DNA from: Baffinella frigidus | Lineage: Eukaryota; Cryptophyceae; Cryptomonadales; Baffinellaceae | NCBI GenBank assembly: GCA_026770585.1 | Contig: MU646346.1 | Coordinates: 77,315-92,908 of the forward strand | Direction: 5' to 3' | Length of the DNA: 15,594 nucleotides | Made by a program: the position numbers and the translations under genes | Notes under the pieces: generated by a model | Databases searched by the model: none | What the model was told of the DNA's origin: nothing | Seen by the model: the letters and a program-made list of their open reading frames with translations, nothing else | In this document: positions 15,174 to 15,594 of the stretch, one piece after another | Numbering within the stretch: position 1 is the stretch's first letter | How the letters are laid out: every line of letters begins with the position of its first letter

Positions 15174-15454
15174 TGGGGTTTGGTGGCCAGTGGTGCTTTG
15201 TCCCTCACTTCCAGGGTGTAGGGTTTCAGCACCCGATCGATGGGTCAAACGCGCGGCGCCCCTCTTGACTTTGCCTGCGCAAACGAATAAATATATTAGT
15301 TCCTGGCAACTGGATTTGTACCACACGGCTCGAAACGGTGCGTTGTGAAACGTTTTGTAAAACGTTTTACGGTTTTAAAACGTTTTACGGCCTTGGAACC
15401 CTTTTCCTCTCGAGCAGGTGGCGCAGAATCTGATCGAGGAATCGCGCGCGGGGC
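11315..15454 (+). CDS. SufE-MnmA fusion gene, seven exons, 3' incomplete
   Basis: Proposed coding sequence joining exons 11315-11953, 12089-12264, 12407-12496, 13098-13171, 13816-13856, 14229-14291 and 15418-15454 (1120 nt, about 373 codons). Seen: a SufE domain, then an Ala/Pro/Ser-rich linker, then MnmA motifs in family order. Intron phases are 0, 2, 2, 1, 0, 0, and every junction keeps the frame and restores family-like sequence. Known: SufE accepts persulfide sulfur from a SufS-type cysteine desulfurase; MnmA is an ATP-dependent PP-loop enzyme that 2-thiolates U34 of certain tRNAs. Inferred: a plastid sulfur relay in one polypeptide. All introns are GT-AG but with weak donors beyond GT. 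The catalytic cysteines of MnmA and the rest of the enzyme lie past the window. The alternative is a separate SufE gene ending at TGA 12266-12268, followed by an MnmA gene whose own start I cannot find. Confidence 0.7.
11954..12088 (+). other. Intron 1, 135 nt, stop-free and frame-preserving
   Basis: GTACCC...GGCAG. Removing it joins ...GMTNM to VRAVTEATL, which matches the usual C-terminal helix of SufE. Leaving it in adds 45 codons without a stop, and the inserted residues interrupt that helix, so I read it as an intron. GGTAC occurs at both borders (11953-11957 and 12088-12092). Confidence 0.72.
12089..12264 (+). CDS. Exon 2: end of SufE domain and flexible linker
   Basis: Begins VRAVTEATLAAAARDA, which completes the last SufE helix (E. 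coli SufE has a comparable Ala-rich end after its MIRAI segment). It continues with about 40 residues rich in Ala, Pro, Ser and Gly, typical of an interdomain linker. It can either run into TGA at 12266-12268, giving a SufE-only protein, or stop at a GTGAAT donor at 12265 in phase 2. The second option leads in frame into the PP-loop exon. Confidence 0.75.
12265..12406 (+). other. Intron 2, 142 nt, made mostly of CCCTAAA-type repeat
   Basis: GTGAAT at the 5' end and CCTGAACCAG at the 3' end. The middle (12276-12400) is CCCTAAA, CCCTACA, CCCTGAA and related heptamers. The tract offers many CTAAAC branch-point-like sites and a C-rich approach to the acceptor. The donor overlaps the stop codon that would end the SufE reading frame. 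Confidence 0.6.
12407..12496 (+). CDS. Exon 3: MnmA PP-loop (ATP-binding) exon
   Basis: Encodes VAVLLSGGVDSSVALEL. SGGVDSS is the pyrophosphate-binding loop of the N-type ATP pyrophosphatases, and VAVLLSGGVDSSVAL is typical of MnmA. There is no in-frame ATG: the frame is closed upstream by TGA at 12399-12401, so the exon must be reached by splicing. The acceptor at 12405-12406 gives phase 2, matching the end of exon 2. The donor at 12497 (GTCTCT) is weak but gives phase 2, matching exon 4. Confidence 0.78.
12573..12740. mobile_element. GACGAGTAT-family MITE 3 (core GCATAATGA) in intron 3
   Basis: Ends GATCTAATCCCGCCGAGTAT and GATCTCATCCGGACGAGTAC (other strand). The arms contain ATAATGAATACGATTT and TTTTGGTGTA.CTT. 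Confidence 0.85.
12737..12775. repeat. 14-bp perfect hairpin abutting MITE 3
   Basis: GATCACGTTTCCGA and its complement around an 11-nt loop. It shares the GATC that ends the MITE. Confidence 0.85.
12870..12939 (+). repeat. CAGGCTCTT...GAGAATAGTC repeat, copy 2
   Basis: Partner of 5931-6000, here inside intron 3. Confidence 0.85.
12975..13008 (+). pseudogene. Truncated copy of exon 4 (5' half)
   Basis: After a CAG acceptor, 34 nt encode VKRQGFTPRAF in the same phase as the full exon 4, including the single leading G. Five nucleotide differences from exon 4 (at R, Q, G, T and R codons) are all synonymous. The copy then breaks into CTGAACCCTGAACCC telomere-like sequence. Confidence 0.8.
13098..13171 (+). 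CDS. Exon 4: MnmA AFYLKIWLED exon
   Basis: Encodes VKRQGFTPRAFYLKIWLED followed by ELAHL and the first base of a Gly codon. This is the segment that follows the PP-loop in plant and cyanobacterial-type MnmA, with the diagnostic AFYLKIW. Acceptor GCGCAG; the donor CTCG|GTGCCG gives phase 1. The (CT)n tract begins 11 nt into the intron. Exon fragments on both sides carry only silent changes where they overlap it. Confidence 0.86.
13185..13396 (+). repeat. (CT)n microsatellite with CTCGCT interruptions
   Basis: About 210 bp of CT dinucleotide with scattered CTCG units and occasional TTT. Every reading frame through it is open and gives artificial Ser-Leu or Arg-Glu proteins on the two strands, which are not genes. 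Confidence 0.97.
13405..13426 (+). pseudogene. Fragment of exon 4 (3' end) beyond the CT tract
   Basis: Encodes EDELAHL and the first base of the next codon, then a GTTTCGCCCCGCG donor-like end similar to GTGCCGCCCGCGCG after exon 4. Compared with exon 4 the two changes (GAG to GAA, GAC to GAT) are silent. Confidence 0.72.
13742..13812 (+). other. tRNA-like / SINE-like stretch in intron 4
   Basis: TGGCTCAGTTGG (13742-13753) fits the Pol III A-box consensus exactly. TGATTCATGTC about 50 nt downstream is only a poor B-box match. No acceptor stem pairs, so it is not a working tRNA. It could be a decayed tRNA-derived element or chance. Confidence 0.25.
13816..13856 (+). CDS. Exon 5: MnmA CPWEED micro-exon (41 nt)
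   Basis: Two leading bases complete the Gly begun in exon 4, then ECPWEEDWDYASQ follows. CPWE(E/D)D is a marker of the plastid/cyanobacterial-type MnmA directly after AFYLKIW...LG. Acceptor CTGGCAG; donor CAG|GTCTAA in phase 0. CCCTAAA-type repeats begin immediately in the next intron. Confidence 0.85.
13857..14228 (+). other. Intron 5, 372 nt, largely CCCTAAA-type repeat
   Basis: From 13861 to 14048 and from 14095 to 14220 it is CCCTAAA, CCCCAAA, CCCTCAA, CCATACA and CCCTACA repeat. The only break holds a partial exon-6 copy at 14055-14075. The tract ends at the GTGCAG acceptor. CAGGT is present at both borders. Confidence 0.75.
14055..14075 (+). pseudogene. Fragment of exon 6 (5' end)
   Basis: GTAGCGAAGCAGGCAGGCACG encodes VAKQAGT, against VAKQSGT in exon 6. 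Its acceptor CAG has become TCAA, and homology fades after the Thr codon. Telomere-like repeat flanks it on both sides. Confidence 0.7.
14229..14291 (+). CDS. Exon 6: MnmA LQREYW exon (63 nt)
   Basis: Encodes VAKQSGTPLEGVSLQ followed by REYWDQ, matching the MnmA segment in which a helix (V-C/A-x-Q-x-G-x-PLE) leads to the L(Q/T)xEYW motif. It starts after GTGCAG and ends CCAG|GTGGCA, both phase 0. The last 8 nt around the donor (CAGGTGGC) recur at the acceptor of exon 7. Confidence 0.85.
14339..14357 (-). pseudogene. Inverted relic of the intron 4 / exon 5 border
   Basis: The reverse strand repeats the 19 nt at 13794-13812 (TTCATGTCTCGGTGCCTGG) exactly and then reads GCAGGGG, like the exon-5 acceptor. 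Where exon 5 would continue it has TACCCTAAACCCTGGAGGA, a mix of telomere-like and CCTGGGAGGA-like sequence. Confidence 0.5.
14375..14632 (+). pseudogene. Second exon-6 copy, split by a hairpin element
   Basis: 14375-14416 reads TPLEGVSLQRE as in exon 6, with one silent change (TCC to TCG). 14623-14632 supplies the end, GGGACCAG, followed by the same GTGGCAC donor. Between them lies a 204-bp hairpin flanked by TA. With one TA removed the copy has the same length as exon 6 but reads TAA in place of the Tyr codon. Confidence 0.75.
14417..14620. mobile_element. 204-bp hairpin MITE with TA target duplication
   Basis: 69-bp terminal inverted arms (14417-14485 and 14552-14620) differ at one position; the loop is 66 bp. 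TA stands on both sides, as expected for Tc1/mariner-type targets. The termini are GAGCCAATCTGG.... There is no coding capacity, so it is a non-autonomous element. Confidence 0.8.
14802..14838 (-). repeat. (GA)n, the CT tract of the chimeric exon copy
   Basis: Read on the minus strand it is (CT)n following CTCGGTGCCGCCCGC, the same arrangement as after exon 4. Confidence 0.9.
14849..14916 (-). pseudogene. Chimeric exon copy: exon-7-like start, exon-4-like end
   Basis: On the minus strand, after a GCAG acceptor, 14916-14884 encodes VVQYLIEESRA (compare VAQNLIEESRAG of exon 7). 14883-14857 continues FYLNIWLED (compare FYLKIWLED of exon 4). It then shortens to PP and ends CTCG|GTGCCGCCCGC followed by a (CT)n tract, exactly as exon 4 does. 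The junction falls at the Arg-Ala codons shared by both parents. Confidence 0.75.
14930..15020. mobile_element. Partial hairpin element with TTACTAGTGTGA core
   Basis: CACTACCACACACATGCTTTGCTGTTACTAGTGTGACCC-like core (key block ACACACATGCTTT), as in 5192-5326 and 5775-5921, with poorly matched arms. Confidence 0.55.
15034..15173 (+). repeat. (TATC)n microsatellite
   Basis: CTAT/TATC units with a few GTC and TATA interruptions. Its open frames are artefacts. Confidence 0.97.
15233..15294 (+). pseudogene. Decayed copy of exon 7 end and its intron start
   Basis: Aligns with 15430-15491: both read GATCGA...CGCGCGG.G..CCCCTCTTGACTTT-like and GCGCAAACGA. It lies 197 bp upstream of the intact-looking exon 7, has no matching acceptor, and its exon part is scrambled. 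Confidence 0.6.
15351..15391 (+). repeat. AAACGTTTT repeats
   Basis: AAACGTTTT three times, each a near-palindrome, separated by GTA and ACGGTTTTA. Confidence 0.85.
15418..15454 (+). CDS. Exon 7: MnmA IEESRAGR micro-exon (37 nt)
   Basis: Encodes VAQNLIEESRAG and the first base of an Arg codon, which in MnmA is followed by the (G)RTPNPD motif. The acceptor is a pyrimidine-rich GAGCAG in phase 0; GTCCCT at 15455 is the donor in phase 1. The next exon is not in the remaining 140 bp, which are AT repeat. Confidence 0.78.
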
Positions 15455-15487
15455 GTCCCTCTGACTTTAACTGCGCAAACGATCGAA

Positions 15488-15594
<107 letters not shown>

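Larger units (their letters stand above)
14292..15417 (+). other. Intron 6, 1126 nt, repeat-filled
   Basis: Holds an inverted relic of the exon-5 acceptor region (14332-14357), a second exon-6 copy with an inserted hairpin (14375-14632), a minus-strand chimeric exon copy (14849-14916), a (GA)n tract, a TATC array, a decayed exon-7 copy (15233-15294) and AAACGTTTT repeats. It ends with a good pyrimidine tract, CCCTTTTCCTCTCGAGCAG. Confidence 0.65.

Noticed and set aside
14923-15348. Open frames reading YLSIYLSI over the TATC array
   Set aside because: Artefact of a tetranucleotide repeat; no motif outside it.

Overview
This is a repeat-dense stretch of eukaryotic nuclear DNA. It has no bacterial-style operons, but it has GT-AG introns, a Kozak-type start (CCACCATGG), long tracts of the telomere-type heptamer TTTAGGG and its variants, microsatellites, and many fold-back/MITE-like elements. 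One gene begins with a hydrophobic signal sequence followed by an AAFAPP motif. This suggests a plastid protein of an alga with a complex (secondary) plastid, such as a cryptophyte, heterokont or haptophyte; the exact lineage cannot be fixed from the window.

The main gene lies on the + strand, 11315 to beyond the right edge. I reconstruct seven exons with matching phases: 11315-11953, 12089-12264, 12407-12496, 13098-13171, 13816-13856, 14229-14291 and 15418-15454. The first two encode a SufE sulfur-acceptor domain. The next five encode, in correct order, the N-terminal part of the tRNA 2-thiouridylase MnmA (SGGVDSS, AFYLKIWLED, CPWEED, LQREYW, IEESRAGR). A SufE-MnmA fusion makes chemical sense: SufE takes sulfur from a cysteine desulfurase and MnmA spends it on U34 of tRNA. 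The 3' exons lie outside the window.

The introns of this gene are the most unusual part. They are built of CCCTAAA-type tracts that run up to the 3' splice sites, (CT)n tracts, hairpin elements, and broken second copies of the gene's own exons. Exons 4 and 6 are each flanked by a 5' fragment upstream and a 3' fragment downstream of another copy. One exon-6 copy carries a 204-bp hairpin element flanked by TA. A minus-strand copy joins an exon-7-like half to an exon-4-like half.

The left two thirds hold, in order: a direct repeat (1-250); a TTTAGGG field with hairpins (600-1380); a 162-bp tandem repeat (1617-1990); two hairpin systems (2262-2803); a possible minus-strand membrane-protein exon (2829-2969); a large fold-back (3074-3510); CCTAGG-rich hairpins and a 32-bp tandem array (4032-5011); more hairpins (5192-5921); a possible two-exon minus-strand gene (6746-6237); a dispersed family marked by CCTAAAGGA (7190-9335, 9713-9907, 11108-11240); and repeat copies that show a filled and an empty insertion site. 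Telomere-like tracts are G-rich on + in the left part, where candidate exons are on the minus strand, and C-rich on + in the right part, where the gene is on +. They are therefore C-rich in the sense strand in both halves.
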